Positions 12,501-22,292 of a DNA stretch of 64,000 bases are shown here, piece by piece. A program made the translations under genes and the position numbers. The notes under the pieces were generated by a model, which worked only from the letters and a program-made list of their open reading frames with translations, did no database searches and had not been told where the DNA came from. Every line of letters begins with the position of its first letter. Within the stretch, counting starts at the first letter, position 1. Where the stretch lies: positions 3,534,001 to 3,598,000 of the forward strand of contig NC_017964.1 in the NCBI RefSeq assembly GCF_000219915.2, written 5' to 3'. The stretch comes from Advenella kashmirensis WT001 (GTDB taxonomy: Bacteria > Pseudomonadota > Gammaproteobacteria > Burkholderiales > Burkholderiaceae_B).

Positions 12501-12916
12501 CGATCCACCTGTATGCCAACCGGAATACCCGGCATTTCAAAGGGCTTGGCTTCGTCCGGCGCCGGTTCGGTTGTCTCCAGCGGCAACAGCTTGACGTCCA
12601 GATCAGCCACACTCATCTGCTCTACACGCAAGGTGCGTTTGAACAGTTTAAGCCAGTCCACCTTCAGCACAGCCTCGCGACCGGTAATCTTGATTTCGGG
12701 CGTATCGATCAGCAGCCGCTCCAGCTCGATCCCGCTCCATAAGGTGCCGCGCACATTATGCAGCTCGCCACCCACCTGGCCGATCACGGTATTGAGCAGC
12801 CAGCGACTGCCCGGATTGGTGCCCATGAACCAGAACACAAAGGCGCACAGCCCGATCAGGATCGTCAGGACAATGGGTTTCCAGCGAAGATACCAGCGCA
12901 AATATTTCATTTTCAT
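6577..12916 (-). CDS. tamB: Translocation and assembly module protein TamB, very long, with five frameshifts
   Basis: Inner-membrane anchored, periplasm-spanning partner of TamA. The start overlaps the tamA stop (TGATG). The N terminus has a membrane anchor ([18 protein letters not shown]) and the conserved [12 protein letters not shown]; the C-terminal DUF490 region ends [12 protein letters not shown]. The frame breaks at about 12473, 11956, 10347, 8920 and 7483; each is repaired by restoring one base, nearly always a G or C in a run. Repaired length is about 2110 residues, well above the roughly 1260 of E. coli. The excess comes from three successive modules of about 440 residues, each opening with a strand like DIDLTLGxNxI followed by GxFGQ and a DAPxL stretch. 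Confidence 0.9.
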
Positions 12917-14697
12917 CAGAATGCCACTCCCAATGAAAAGTGCAGCCGTATGCTGCGATCACGTTGCCCATAGGCCAGGTCCAGAAACAGCGGGCCGGCC
13001 GGGGTCTTGATTCTTGCGCCCACGCCATAACCCACGTGCAGCTTCATTTTATTGAATGCCGCTGCCGCATCACCGGCATCAATGAACACACCCATGCCGA
13101 AACGATCATTGAAGTAACGCATATATTCAACGCTGACCACCGCCAGGGAACGGTCTCCTACGACCGCATCGCCGGCGCTTTTGCCGATATCATTGTATTT
13201 ATAACCACGGATGGAGCGCGCGCCCCCGGTCCGATAGCCGAAGTCGTCCGGAATGCGCATGCCGCTGGAACCGAATACCTGTCCCACTTCGCCGCGCACG
13301 GTAAAGACATCGCGCCGACCTATCGGCCACCACTGTTGCGCACGCAGTCCGACCCGGCTGAAAGGTTCGCCTTTATCCAGCGTCACGCCGGCGCCCAGGC
13401 CCAGTGCAATCAGATTGCCTTCACGAGGATCATATTTGTTGTCGACATCGCGGCGCAGAAAATCCCAGGTGGCCACCATTGACGGCAGGCGGTAACGCTC
13501 CTCGCCCTCGCGCTTGACCGAGTCATAGGCCGCCAGCACGCCCCAGTTCGATTCATAATCGACCCGGCTGGCCGCATCCAGCTTGAACTCCAGCTTGCGT
13601 TTCCAGCCCACGGCATAACGCATCACATCTTCATCCTGGATATCGGAATGACGGAACATGACCCCTACGCTATCTTTGCTGCCGTCCAGATTGGGCGGCA
13701 AATGAAAATCCATATAGGCGCGCTGCAACTTCGCATTCACCGCGGCGCCGGTTTCCATAATCAGCGGCTGGCCGAACACCACATTCTGTTTGTACATGAT
13801 CTCGGCGCCCGGCCCCACCGCATCATCTATGCCCAATGACCCGGCCAGTGAGCGCGCCGGCGCCTCCGACACGCGCACAGCGACCGGCAACTCTACCGCG
13901 TCCTGCGTATAGACCTCATCGCCTGGTGGTTTTTTCAGGGTCACGAACGCGCCGCGAAAGAAATTGGTAGACTGAATCTGCTGCTGCCAGGTATCCAGTT
14001 GTTCCTGGGAAAAGCGCTGGCCCGGCGTGTACTTGATATAACGACGGATCAGGCTGTCAGGCACACGCCGCAAGCCCACCACTTCAGTGTGACCCAGCGT
14101 GACTGCCGGGCCGCTATCGACCGTGGTCTCGGTATCCACAGTGGCCGTTTCGGGGTTGACCACAGCCTGCGAATGCGTCATGCGGGCCAGGTAAAAATCA
14201 TTGGCCGCCACGCCCTCAAGCATAGCCGATTTGGCATTGCTCCACTGTTCGTTCAGAAAATCCTTGTCTACCGGCAGGCCCCAGTCTTTGCGCAACTGTG
14301 ATACGCGATCATTAAAGCGCGGCGTGGCAATGCTGCCTGTAAAGTGATTGGTCACCGACTTGACCTTGGAGACCTTGCCCGGATCAATGGAAATATCCCA
14401 GGTTTCACCGCCCACGTCTTCACCCACTTCCAGCGTGACCTCGGGTGCGAAATAGCCGCGCGTAGCCAGGGCAGATATCACTGCTTCGCGGCCCTTGCGG
14501 CGGATCCGGTCGGCCTCGCCCGAATCCTGATCGTCAGCCATGCGAACCACAGCTGAAATACCTTTGTTTACTGCATCCAGCGCCTCGGGGCCCAGCCCGC
14601 TGGGATCAATAATCACTTCGGGCTTTTGCGCAGAAACCTGACCAATACCGGCCAACAATAAAATCGTTGTAAGAAAACAAGCCTTGTTCAATCGCAT
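12916..14697 (-). CDS. tamA: Outer-membrane assembly factor TamA (Omp85 family)
   Basis: 593 residues with a cleavable signal peptide (MRLNKACFLTTILLLAGIGQ, cut likely after VSAQ), POTRA-like domains up to about residue 250, and a 16-strand barrel. The Omp85 lid-lock motif is visible as ARSIRGYKYNDIG, and the final strand ends in an aromatic (SLGVAF), as expected for BAM recognition. With TamB it forms the translocation and assembly module that helps insert some outer-membrane proteins and is implicated in lipid transport. Intact; its stop overlaps the tamB start. Confidence 0.94.
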   Translation of the reverse strand: MRLNKACFLTTILLLAGIGQVSAQKPEVIIDPSGLGPEALDAVNKGISAVVRMADDQDSGEADRIRRKGREAVISALATRGYFAPEVTLEVGEDVGGETWDISIDPGKVSKVKSVTNHFTGSIATPRFNDRVSQLRKDWGLPVDKDFLNEQWSNAKSAMLEGVAANDFYLARMTHSQAVVNPETATVDTETTVDSGPAVTLGHTEVVGLRRVPDSLIRRYIKYTPGQRFSQEQLDTWQQQIQSTNFFRGAFVTLKKPPGDEVYTQDAVELPVAVRVSEAPARSLAGSLGIDDAVGPGAEIMYKQNVVFGQPLIMETGAAVNAKLQRAYMDFHLPPNLDGSKDSVGVMFRHSDIQDEDVMRYAVGWKRKLEFKLDAASRVDYESNWGVLAAYDSVKREGEERYRLPSMVATWDFLRRDVDNKYDPREGNLIALGLGAGVTLDKGEPFSRVGLRAQQWWPIGRRDVFTVRGEVGQVFGSSGMRIPDDFGYRTGGARSIRGYKYNDIGKSAGDAVVGDRSLAVVSVEYMRYFNDRFGMGVFIDAGDAAAAFNKMKLHVGYGVGARIKTPAGPLFLDLAYGQRDRSIRLHFSLGVAF

Positions 14698-14714
14698 TGG
14701 TCCATTCAGCGCTT

Positions 14715-15809
14715 TTATTTCTTCAGGTTTTCAACAACCACAGAGGGGAAGCGACCCGCCATATCCCTGGGCAAGGCCGCCACTGCCATGGCCACACGCC
14801 GGGCCAGTTCGCGATACAGTCCCGCCGCCTCGCTGTTGGGATCGCTGGCAACCGTGGGCGTGCCCGCATCAGTCTGTTCGCGAATACTTTTTGCCAGCGG
14901 CAAGGCGCCCAGCCAGGGAACATCCAGCTCCTGGGCCATATGCCTGCCACCGTCCTCGCCAAAAATGGCTTCGGCATGCCCGCAATGCGAGCAAATGTGC
15001 ATCGCCATGTTCTCGACGATACCCAGAATCGGAATATTCATTTTCTCGAACATGCGCAAGCCCTTGCGGGCATCTAGCAGCGCGATATCCTGTGGCGTGG
15101 TCACGATAATGGCGCCCACCACCGGCACTTTTTGCGCCAGCGTCAGGGCAATATCGCCCGTGCCCGGCGGCATATCAACAATCAGATAATCAAGATCGGG
15201 CCAGTTGGTCTGGCGCAGCAGTTGCTCCAGCGCCTGCGTAACCATGGGGCCGCGCCAGATGGCGGGTGAATCGGCCTCGATCAGAAAGCCGATGGAATTG
15301 ACCGTAATCCCGTGGGCGCGCAAAGGCTCCATGGTCTTGCCGTCATTGGATACCGGCTTGCCCGAGACGCCCATGATCAGCGGCTGGCTGGGGCCATAGA
15401 TATCTGCATCCAGAATACCGACGCGGGCGCCGCTTTGCGCCAGTGCAATCGCCAGATTGGCGCTGGTCGTGCTCTTGCCGACACCGCCCTTGCCCGATGC
15501 CACTGCAATAATATTTTTTACCGAAGCAATAGGCTTGAGCCCGCTTTGCACGGCATGCGCCCGCACCGTATCACTGAACTGCAGCGTCAGTTGCGCCGCG
15601 CCGGCTTGCCTGGCAGCAGCCTCCAGCTGTTCGGTCAGGGCGGTCTTTGCTGCGGCGCTGGTCACATATCCGGGCTCTACGCGAACCGTGGCTCCCGTTT
15701 CGGAAAGCGTAATATCGGACTCCTTGAGCGTTGGCGCCACCGGCATACCGGTAACCGGGTCTACCACAGACCGTAACGCATCCAAAAGGGCTTTTGACGA
15801 CAGACTCAT
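14715..15809 (-). CDS. mrp: Iron-sulfur cluster carrier protein Mrp/ApbC
   Basis: P-loop ATPase of the Mrp/Nbp35 family that carries Fe-S clusters. It has an N-terminal MIP18-like domain (residues 1-80), the deviant Walker A motif SGKGGVGKSTTSANLA, the DADIYGPSQP switch region, a Walker B-like DMPPGTGD and the cluster-binding CSHCGH pair. I start at ATG 15809 (MSLSSK) rather than the TTG five codons earlier. It lies 17 bases upstream of tamA on the same strand. Confidence 0.94.
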   Translation of the reverse strand: MSLSSKALLDALRSVVDPVTGMPVAPTLKESDITLSETGATVRVEPGYVTSAAAKTALTEQLEAAARQAGAAQLTLQFSDTVRAHAVQSGLKPIASVKNIIAVASGKGGVGKSTTSANLAIALAQSGARVGILDADIYGPSQPLIMGVSGKPVSNDGKTMEPLRAHGITVNSIGFLIEADSPAIWRGPMVTQALEQLLRQTNWPDLDYLIVDMPPGTGDIALTLAQKVPVVGAIIVTTPQDIALLDARKGLRMFEKMNIPILGIVENMAMHICSHCGHAEAIFGEDGGRHMAQELDVPWLGALPLAKSIREQTDAGTPTVASDPNSEAAGLYRELARRVAMAVAALPRDMAGRFPSVVVENLKK

Positions 15810-15969
15810 TTCAACTCGCTGCAATTGATACTATTTAGGGACGTAATGGCCTTAATGATAACGTTTAATGGGCCTGTACATTGTTAAAATCTGTGTGGAG
15901 CAGGGATATCTTCCCTATGACGCGCAGCCTGCAACGTGTGACGGCAAAACAAATTTTGCCGCGGCATTG

Positions 15970-16013
15970 CCAGGCTATCTCCAGGCCATCTCCAGGGTAT
16001 CGCCAGGCCATTA
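15970..16013. repeat. Four tandem 11-bp repeats
   Basis: Four consecutive degenerate units of 11 bases: CCAGGCTATCT, CCAGGCCATCT, CCAGGGTATCG, CCAGGCCATTA. They sit in the 450-base gap between mrp and the small membrane protein gene, where I see no convincing gene. Function unknown. Confidence 0.75.
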
Positions 16014-16255
16014 CCACGCATTGGCCGCCCCTGCCGCCGAGGTTGATAAGGCCCGGCATCGCGTAACAGGCCAGCGTGTGACCGCCGTAACCCCTTTTTG
16101 AAATCTTTTGGCATATCCGCGTGCCGGCGGCCCTTGAATTATCCTGAAAAAGCCCTACTATAGAAAAAACAAATCAAGCAAAATCAATTGCTTGTGTACA
16201 ATAAGCAGTAACTGACGCTTATTGGCTCTTCCCACTTACAAGGATCTGACCCCCT

Positions 16256-16543
16256 ATGAACGATTTTCTGGACCGGTTTTTCAAAGCGCTGCTATTTGGT
16301 GTCATCACCATTGCAGGCCTTGTCATGGCCGCTGTGTTCCTGGTCTCTGCGGCCATTGCAGTGGGGTTGTTCTATGTTATTGCGAAGGTGCGCGGCAAAC
16401 CGTTCGTCGCCCGCGAATACTGGAAAACAACCTCAACCCGCGCCCGCCAGACTCATACTGAATTTTCCGAAAAATTCAAAAAGCCCGGCAATTTCTCGCG
16501 CAAGCCCGATATCACAGATGTGGAAATACGGGAAATAAAGTAA
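16256..16543 (+). CDS. Small membrane protein of unknown function (95 aa)
   Basis: One or two transmembrane helices between residues 11 and 42 (LLFGVITIAGLVMAAVFLVS and following), then a basic cytoplasmic-type tail (KVRGKPFVAREYWKTT) and a charged end. A hairpin terminator follows directly, so it is a separate transcription unit. I do not recognise a characterised family. Confidence 0.7.
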   Translation: MNDFLDRFFKALLFGVITIAGLVMAAVFLVSAAIAVGLFYVIAKVRGKPFVAREYWKTTSTRARQTHTEFSEKFKKPGNFSRKPDITDVEIREIK

Positions 16544-16570
16544 ACGCCGAAAGGTGCGCACAGCAAACCC

Positions 16571-16600
16571 AAAACCCTTGCCACTGGCAGGGGTTTTTTA
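16571..16600 (+). terminator. Rho-independent terminator
   Basis: Arms AAAACCCTTGCC and GGCAGGGGTTTTTT around an ACT loop, ending in a T run, 27 bases after the stop of the small membrane protein gene. Confidence 0.85.
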
Positions 16601-16705
16601 TTGCCTGCCACCTGCCATTACATCGGCTGCGCCCCGTCAGGCGCCTAGCCCCTCACGCCCCGGCTTGCCGCAAGCACCAACGCCTTCCATAAGTTGGCTA
16701 GCCCT

Positions 16706-17607
16706 TCAGGCGCCGAATTTTTCGCCATACAGTTCGCGCGCCCAATCAATAAAAACCCGCACCCGCGGCGACAATTGGCGATGAAACGGATAAAGCGCGC
16801 ACACCGGCAGGTCCGGACACGGCCAGTCTGCCAGCACCTGCACCAGCCGGCCCGCCTGCAAATGCGCCTGCAACCGAAAGCGCGGCACCTGGATTAACCC
16901 GCAACCGGCAAGGGCGGCGCTGGTGTAGCATTCCGCATCGCTCACAGACATCCAGCACTGGCCTCGAACTGCGCCTCCTGGCCATCCATCATGACAGAGA
17001 AGGGATAGCGACTGTCATTGCCGCGTGAGAAAAAGCCGACAGCCTGATGCTGAACCAGTTCGCCGGGGTGCTGGGGCGTCCCGTGACGGGACAAATATTC
17101 GGGGCTGGCGCAGATAATCTGCTCCATATCCGCCAGTTTCCGAACCACCAGCGAGGAGTCGCGGGGCTGCCCTGCACGCACCACGCAGTCGATCCCTTCC
17201 CTGACCAGATGCACCAATCGGTCACCGCTACTGATCACCACCTCAATATTCGGATAACGCTCGCGGAACTGAGCGATGCGCGGCAGGATTATCATGGTCG
17301 CATGCGCCCCGTGCAAATCCAGCCGCAACGTCCCGTGGGGATCAGTCACATGCGTGCTCAGCGACGTCTCGGCATCTTCCAGTTCGGCCAGCACCCGTTT
17401 GCTGCGTTCATAGAAGGCCTGACCATCCAGCGTGGGGGCAACCTGCCGCGTGGTGCGATCCAGCAGCCGTGCGCCCAGGCGTTTTTCCAATTCCTTAATG
17501 GCATGCGTGGCGGTCGCGCGCGGCACATTGAGCACCCCCGCCGCTTCGGTAAAGCTGCCCAGCTCCACGATCCGGATAAAAAGCTGCATCGCATCAAAGC
17601 GGTCCAT
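16706..17607 (-). CDS. LysR-family transcriptional regulator (frameshifted)
   Basis: N-terminal winged helix (MDRFDAMQLFIRIVELGSF, then TEAAGVLNVPRATATHAIKE) followed by a type 2 periplasmic-binding effector domain. ATG 17607 is preceded by GAGG. A lost G near 16952 (GCTGGGATG reduced to GCTGGATG) splits it; the remaining 80 codons run on to 16706 (RVRVFIDWARELYGEKF at the end, typical of the CrgA-like subgroup). It faces the SDR-DUF1097-DoxX operon across about 180 bases and probably controls it. Confidence 0.88.
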
Positions 17608-17788
17608 ACGCACCTCATTGTTGGTGTTTTTTGAATTAACAAGCCAATTTCACCCTATTTATCCATAGGGCGTCAATCGCTATGATGTGGTTCATCGCCG
17701 CGCCAGACAGCAAGCGTGGTCACCACCATCACCCGGGTCACGCCCGCCACAGAGGCGCAGCCCTTCTTCAACATCCAAGGACAGCACG

Positions 17789-18570
17789 ATGAATATCAGC
17801 AAAGAAACCAGCCAGCATGCCCATACCACTCACCCCGAAGCCACCATGCCGACCGCCATTGTGACCGGCGCATCGCGCGGTATCGGTCGCGCCATCGCCT
17901 TGCGCCTGGCCGCAGATGGTTTCCGGGTTGTGGTCAATTACGCCGGCAATGCCGCCAGGGCCGGCGAAGTGGTTGACACCATCGTCGCCGCCGGCGGACA
18001 GGCAATCAGTGTGCAGGCCGACGTGTCCGTCGCCGAAGACGTGCAGCGCCTTTTTGCCACGACGCAGCAAACCTATGGCCAGGTTACTGCCGTCGTGCAC
18101 AGCGCCGGCGTGATGACCATGACGGCGATTGCCCTGAAAATATCGACGCCTTCGATCGTGTCATTCAGACCAATCTGCGCGGCGCCTTCCTGGTGCTGGG
18201 GCAGGCGGCCGCGCATATGCAGGCCGGCGGGCGCATTGTTGCGCTCTCGACCAGCGTGATCGCCAAGTCATTTCCGCAGTACGGCCCCTACATCGCAGCC
18301 AAGGCGGGCGTAGAAGGCCTGGTGCGCGTGCTGGCCAACGAGTTGCGCGGTCGCAATATTACCGTCAATGCGGTCGCGCCAGGACCGGTTGCTACCGAAC
18401 TGTTTTTCGAAGGCAAGAGCGAAGAGCAAATTACGCAACTGAGCAAGCTTGCTCCGCTGGAGCGTCTGGGCCAGCCCGAAGACATTGCAAATGTGGTTGC
18501 CTTCCTGGCAGGAAGCGACGGCGGCTGGATCAACGGGCAGGTGGTTCGCGCCAACGGCGGCTTTGCATGA
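17789..18570 (+). CDS. Short-chain dehydrogenase/reductase (frameshifted)
   Basis: Classical SDR with the cofactor motif TGASRGIGRAIA, the catalytic tyrosine/lysine as YGPYIAAKAGVEGLVRVLA, and the PGPVATELF loop. The NADP-type arginine after the glycine motif is consistent with NADPH use. A C is missing near 18133 (ATTGCCCCTGAA read as ATTGCCCTGAA), after which the frame NIDAFDRVIQTNLRGAF continues. The start at 17789 follows AAGGA; an internal ATG at 17846 would remove a 19-residue His-rich leader and is possible. First gene of the operon opposite the LysR gene. Confidence 0.88.
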
Positions 18571-18649
18571 ACAAAAACAGCACACAAGTGCGGCCCGAGG
18601 CTGGCACACGATCGACGATCCGATTATTGCAACCCCAAGGAGATGACGC

Positions 18650-19159
18650 ATGACAAGCAACACATTTTCCACACACGTAAAGACGGTCATTGGCGAATCG
18701 GTCATCGCCTCCTCGGCCGCAACGCTAAGCATCGTGGCCTTCGAGATACCGGTATGGGCCATGTTCGTCGGCTGGATCTCGTTTTTTACGCGCGGACTCA
18801 ACCTGCGGCAGGGCATCATCAATCTGGCATGTGTCCTGATCGGAATAGTTCTGGGCATTGGCGCAGCGCATGCCATGGCGGCCCTCACACCCTACCTGGG
18901 CAGCTACGCTATTAGCGCGGTGGTATTTGCCATCACCATCATTGCGCTATTGCTGGGCACGGCGCCTGTCGTCAATAACCTGCCCGCCGTATTTCTCGGG
19001 CTGGTGGCTTACTTTGCCTTGCACCAGCCCCCTTCCATGGCAACCTTCGGGACGCTGACGCTTGCAACCGCATTGGGTGCGACCGCTGCATTCCTGGCTC
19101 ACTCGCTGCAACACCGTATTCAGCACCGTACCGCTCATTCACTTCAGGGAAGAACTTAA
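18650..19159 (+). CDS. DUF1097 membrane protein
   Basis: 169 residues with about five predicted transmembrane helices and the family-like stretch FTRGLNLRQGIINLACVLIG. It has a strong AAGGAG site and sits between the SDR and DoxX genes with its stop codon directly abutting the DoxX start. The function of DUF1097 proteins is not known to me. Confidence 0.8.
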   Translation: MTSNTFSTHVKTVIGESVIASSAATLSIVAFEIPVWAMFVGWISFFTRGLNLRQGIINLACVLIGIVLGIGAAHAMAALTPYLGSYAISAVVFAITIIALLLGTAPVVNNLPAVFLGLVAYFALHQPPSMATFGTLTLATALGATAAFLAHSLQHRIQHRTAHSLQGRT

Positions 19160-19671
19160 ATGGACCACCGCAAAAACGAAATAACGACGGGCATCCACAA
19201 CGCGACGGTGCCCGCCCCGCGCCTGCTGATCCCTGCGCTGGATACGGTGTATGCACGGGCCGAACCTGTCCTGTATGCCTTGCTGCGCTTTGCCTTCGGC
19301 ATTATCCTGTTCACTCACGGTTTACCCAAGGCTCTGGGGATCTCCCATGGCTCCATGGCCGACCCCATGGCGGGTTCCATCAATCTCATCCAGAATGTGA
19401 TGGGCCTGCCCTTTGCCCCCCAGCTGGCCTTTCTGGTTATGCTGCTCGAAACAGTTGGTGCATTCATGCTCGCGCTTGGCTTGTGGGCGCGCCCGTTGCT
19501 CTGGCCATTGTGGTGCAAATGCTGGCAATCTGCTATGTGCTGGGCCCGACCTGGCCGTGGATAGATCGCGGTATCGAGTACCCCGTACTTATGGCATGCC
19601 TTGCCCTTTATATCTCCGTACGCGGCAGTGGCGCCTTTGCACTGGATCGCCAGTTGGGGATTGTCATTTAA
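19160..19671 (+). CDS. DoxX-family membrane protein (frameshifted)
   Basis: Four-helix DoxX-type protein: LLRFAFGIILFTHGLPKAL as first helix, LLETVGAFMLALGLWARP, then, after a missing C near 19493, VALAIVVQMLAICYVLGPTW and a last helix. Members of this family are subunits of quinone-linked oxidoreductases or of unknown role. Its start follows the DUF1097 stop with no gap, so the three genes form an operon. Confidence 0.82.
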
Positions 19672-19732
19672 TCTGCAAATGTCATAGCGACAGATCACGC
19701 GCTGGCCGCTGCCCGCTGCTGACATCTCTGTT

Positions 19733-19753
19733 GATATCATTTCAAATGATATC
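19733..19753. promoter_or_regulatory. Perfect 21-bp palindrome
   Basis: Arms GATATCATTT and AAATGATATC around a central C. It lies between the DoxX gene and the old yellow enzyme gene (gap 19672-20066, no gene seen in it), about 310 bases before the latter's start. A dimeric repressor site is the simplest reading; the binding protein is unknown. Confidence 0.55.
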
Positions 19754-20066
19754 TAAGATAAAAATATAGCATTTGAATTATTTGATGCACGGCACCATAA
19801 TTTCCCCTAACGGGCAAAGTGGCGATCGCGTGCGCGTCGGTCCTGCGGCGGGCGGGCTGTGCTCACAAGACACAATGCCGCTGCACCTGCCAAGCCAAAT
19901 GCCTGGCCAAATACGTGGAATACCCCGCAACACCAGCGGCAGCGATCTGGCCCGGCACATTTGGGGGCAGCGCCGCCACAACACCGGCCCGCCTGGCGCG
20001 CTGCGGCCCATGACGAATATTGATCCACCTGCCCGATTTACGCTTATCCATTTCAAGAGTACCAAT

Positions 20067-21170
20067 ATGAACAATCTGTTTTCCTCCTTCAGCCTCAAAG
20101 ACGTGACCTTGCGCAATCGCATTGCGGTTCCGCCCATGTGCCAGTACAGCGCCCAGGACGGCTTTACCACTGACTGGCACCAGATCCACTACGCCAGCCT
20201 GGCCCGTGGCGGCGCCGGCCTGGTGATTGTCGAAGCCACGGCCGTATCGCCGGAAGGCCGTATCACGCCAGACTGCCTGGGGCTGTGGAGTGACGAACAT
20301 GTTGCAGGGTTGGCCAAAATCGCCGCTTCCATCAAGGCTGCCGGCGCGGTGCCGGGCATCCAGATTGCCCACGCAGGCCGCAAGGCCAGCGCCAACCGTC
20401 CGTGGGACGGCGACGATCATATCGCCGACGGCGATCCGCGCGGCTGGCAACCCATCGCGCCATCTGCCATCGCCTATGGCGAAAACCTGCCCAAAGTGCC
20501 CAGGGCCATGACGTTGGAAGACATTGAACGGGTCAAGGCCGATTTTGCCGCGGCGGCACGCGCCCGTGACGCCGGCTTCGAATGGCTGGAACTGCACTTT
20601 GCCCATGGCTATCTGGCGCAAAGCTTTTTTTCTGCCCACAGCAATCAGCGCGATGATCAATACGGCGGCGACCTGGCCGGCCGCAGCCGTTTTCTGCTGG
20701 AAACCCTGGCCGCAGTGCGCGATGCGTGGCCGCAGAACCTGCCATTGACCGCACGTTTCGGCGTGATCGAATATGACGGTCGTGATGAGCAAACGGTTGC
20801 CGAGTCTATTGAACTGGCCCGCAATATGCGCAAGGGCGGCCTGGACATGCTGAACGTGAGCGCCAACTTTGTCATCCCGGATACACACATTCCATGGGCA
20901 ACCCCGGCTTTCCTGGCGCCCATTGCCCAACGCCTGCGCAATGAAGCCGGCTTGCCGGTAGCCTCGGCCTGGGGCATTGACGACCCGCAAGTGGCCAACC
21001 GCGTGGTGCAGGAAGAACAGCTGGATCTGGTCATGATTGGCCGGGCCCATTTGACCGACCCGCATTACCCGCTGGTGCTGGCCAAAACGCTGGGCCAGCC
21101 ACGCCCTACCTGGGTCCTGCCCGCACCCTACGCACACTGGCTGGAACGCTACCGCGGCGCAGCGGCTTAA
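20067..21170 (+). CDS. Old yellow enzyme, NADH:flavin oxidoreductase (YqjM/XenA class)
   Basis: FMN-dependent ene-reductase of 367 residues. The thermophilic-like/YqjM class is indicated by PPMCQYSAQDG near the N terminus (redox-sensing Cys and Tyr), GFTTDWHQIHYASLARGG, IQIAHAGRKAS, and the FMN region HFAHGYLAQSFFSAHSNQR with the catalytic-pair positions. The frame is open from 19773, but the true start is ATG 20067 (MNNLFSSFSLKDV). Likely reduces activated alkenes or nitro compounds with NAD(P)H. Confidence 0.92.
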   Translation: MNNLFSSFSLKDVTLRNRIAVPPMCQYSAQDGFTTDWHQIHYASLARGGAGLVIVEATAVSPEGRITPDCLGLWSDEHVAGLAKIAASIKAAGAVPGIQIAHAGRKASANRPWDGDDHIADGDPRGWQPIAPSAIAYGENLPKVPRAMTLEDIERVKADFAAAARARDAGFEWLELHFAHGYLAQSFFSAHSNQRDDQYGGDLAGRSRFLLETLAAVRDAWPQNLPLTARFGVIEYDGRDEQTVAESIELARNMRKGGLDMLNVSANFVIPDTHIPWATPAFLAPIAQRLRNEAGLPVASAWGIDDPQVANRVVQEEQLDLVMIGRAHLTDPHYPLVLAKTLGQPRPTWVLPAPYAHWLERYRGAAA

Positions 21171-21200
21171 GTTATTGTTATTGCTTATTGGCCAGTCAGA

Positions 21201-22175
21201 TCAAGGCGCGGAGCCGGACATATGGTCCGGCGCACCCGCCTTGTCGGCCGGCCCGGCCATGCATTGCGCATGGTTGTCAAAGCAGATATCAAACAGCAAC
21301 TGCCGCAACCAGCGCTGGGCCGGATCACGATGCGTGCGCTCATGCCAGGCCGCCATTTTGGTAAAACCGGCAATGGCGATGGGCGGCTCGAACACCGCCA
21401 GTCCGGCCAGATCGGTAACCAGGCGGCTGGGCAGAATCGATACCATATCGCTGGCCCTTAGTAGATCAGGCACAATCAGAAAACTCTTGACAGACACCGT
21501 GACCCGGCGCGTTTTGCCCATTTTTTCCAGCGCCTCATCCGTGGCGCCTCGAAAGCCTGCACCTGTATAAGACACCAGTGCATGATCCAGTTCACAAAAC
21601 CGCTCCAGCGTCAGATCCTGCTGACGCCTGATAATGGGATGGTCCTGGCGCACAACACAAACGTAATGTTCATCAAACAGCTTGCGCGCATGCAAATCCG
21701 GACAGGTATATTCAGGCGAGACCAGCGCCAGATCAATAACGCCGCGTTCCAGCTGGGACAGCATCTGGGTGTCGTTCACCAGCACCAGCGCCACCTTGAT
21801 ATTGGGTGCCAGCCGCTTGAGCGTGGCCAGAAACGGCAGCGCAATGGCACGCAGCGCGTAGTCGGTCGAAGCGATCGTAAAATGGTGACTGGCGGTGGCC
21901 GGATCAAATACCGGCGGCTGCAGCAGCGCGCCCACTTCGCCCAGCACCTGTTTTAGCGGTATGGCCAGGGCCTGCGCCCTCTCGGTCGGCTCAATGCCGC
22001 GCTGTGCCCGCACAAATAGCGGATCATCGAACGTATCGCGCAAGCGGGTCAGCATGCCGCTCATTGCCGGTTGCGTCACGCCGAGGCGAGCCGCAGCCCG
22101 GGTCACATTCCTGTGATCCAGCAACGCGTCCAGCGCTTTAAGCAGGTTCAGGTCAAGGTTTCGAATATCTTTCAT
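21201..22175 (-). CDS. LysR-family regulator (NodD/SyrM-like subgroup)
   Basis: Start MKDIRNLDLNLLKALDALLD is typical of this subgroup; helix-turn-helix at residues 25-45 (VTRAAARLGVTQPAMSGML). The effector domain begins at about residue 90 and is intact. I choose ATG 22175 over the longer frame from 22286. It is divergent from the MFS transporter gene, separated by about 180 bases, and convergent with the old yellow enzyme gene. Confidence 0.88.
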   Translation of the reverse strand: MKDIRNLDLNLLKALDALLDHRNVTRAAARLGVTQPAMSGMLTRLRDTFDDPLFVRAQRGIEPTERAQALAIPLKQVLGEVGALLQPPVFDPATASHHFTIASTDYALRAIALPFLATLKRLAPNIKVALVLVNDTQMLSQLERGVIDLALVSPEYTCPDLHARKLFDEHYVCVVRQDHPIIRRQQDLTLERFCELDHALVSYTGAGFRGATDEALEKMGKTRRVTVSVKSFLIVPDLLRASDMVSILPSRLVTDLAGLAVFEPPIAIAGFTKMAAWHERTHRDPAQRWLRQLLFDICFDNHAQCMAGPADKAGAPDHMSGSAP

Positions 22176-22292
22176 CGTCGTGATATTACATCTGTAAATA
22201 ATGGCAGTTGTCTTGCCGGTGGCATCTGCCTCATTTACCCTTTGTATCACTAATTTGCCGCCGCATTCGTAAAACTTGCACGCCATGCAGGG

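Noticed and set aside
9344..12594. Very long rightward open frames (about 890 and 760 codons) opposite tamB
   Set aside because: They are antisense to tamB, have Ser/Ala/Pro- or Arg/His/Gln-rich shadow composition and no domain; the minus-strand TamB sequence explains the openness.
19863..21137. 424-codon leftward open frame over the old yellow enzyme gene
   Set aside because: Gly/His/Gln-rich shadow of a clear rightward enzyme; no start signal or motif.
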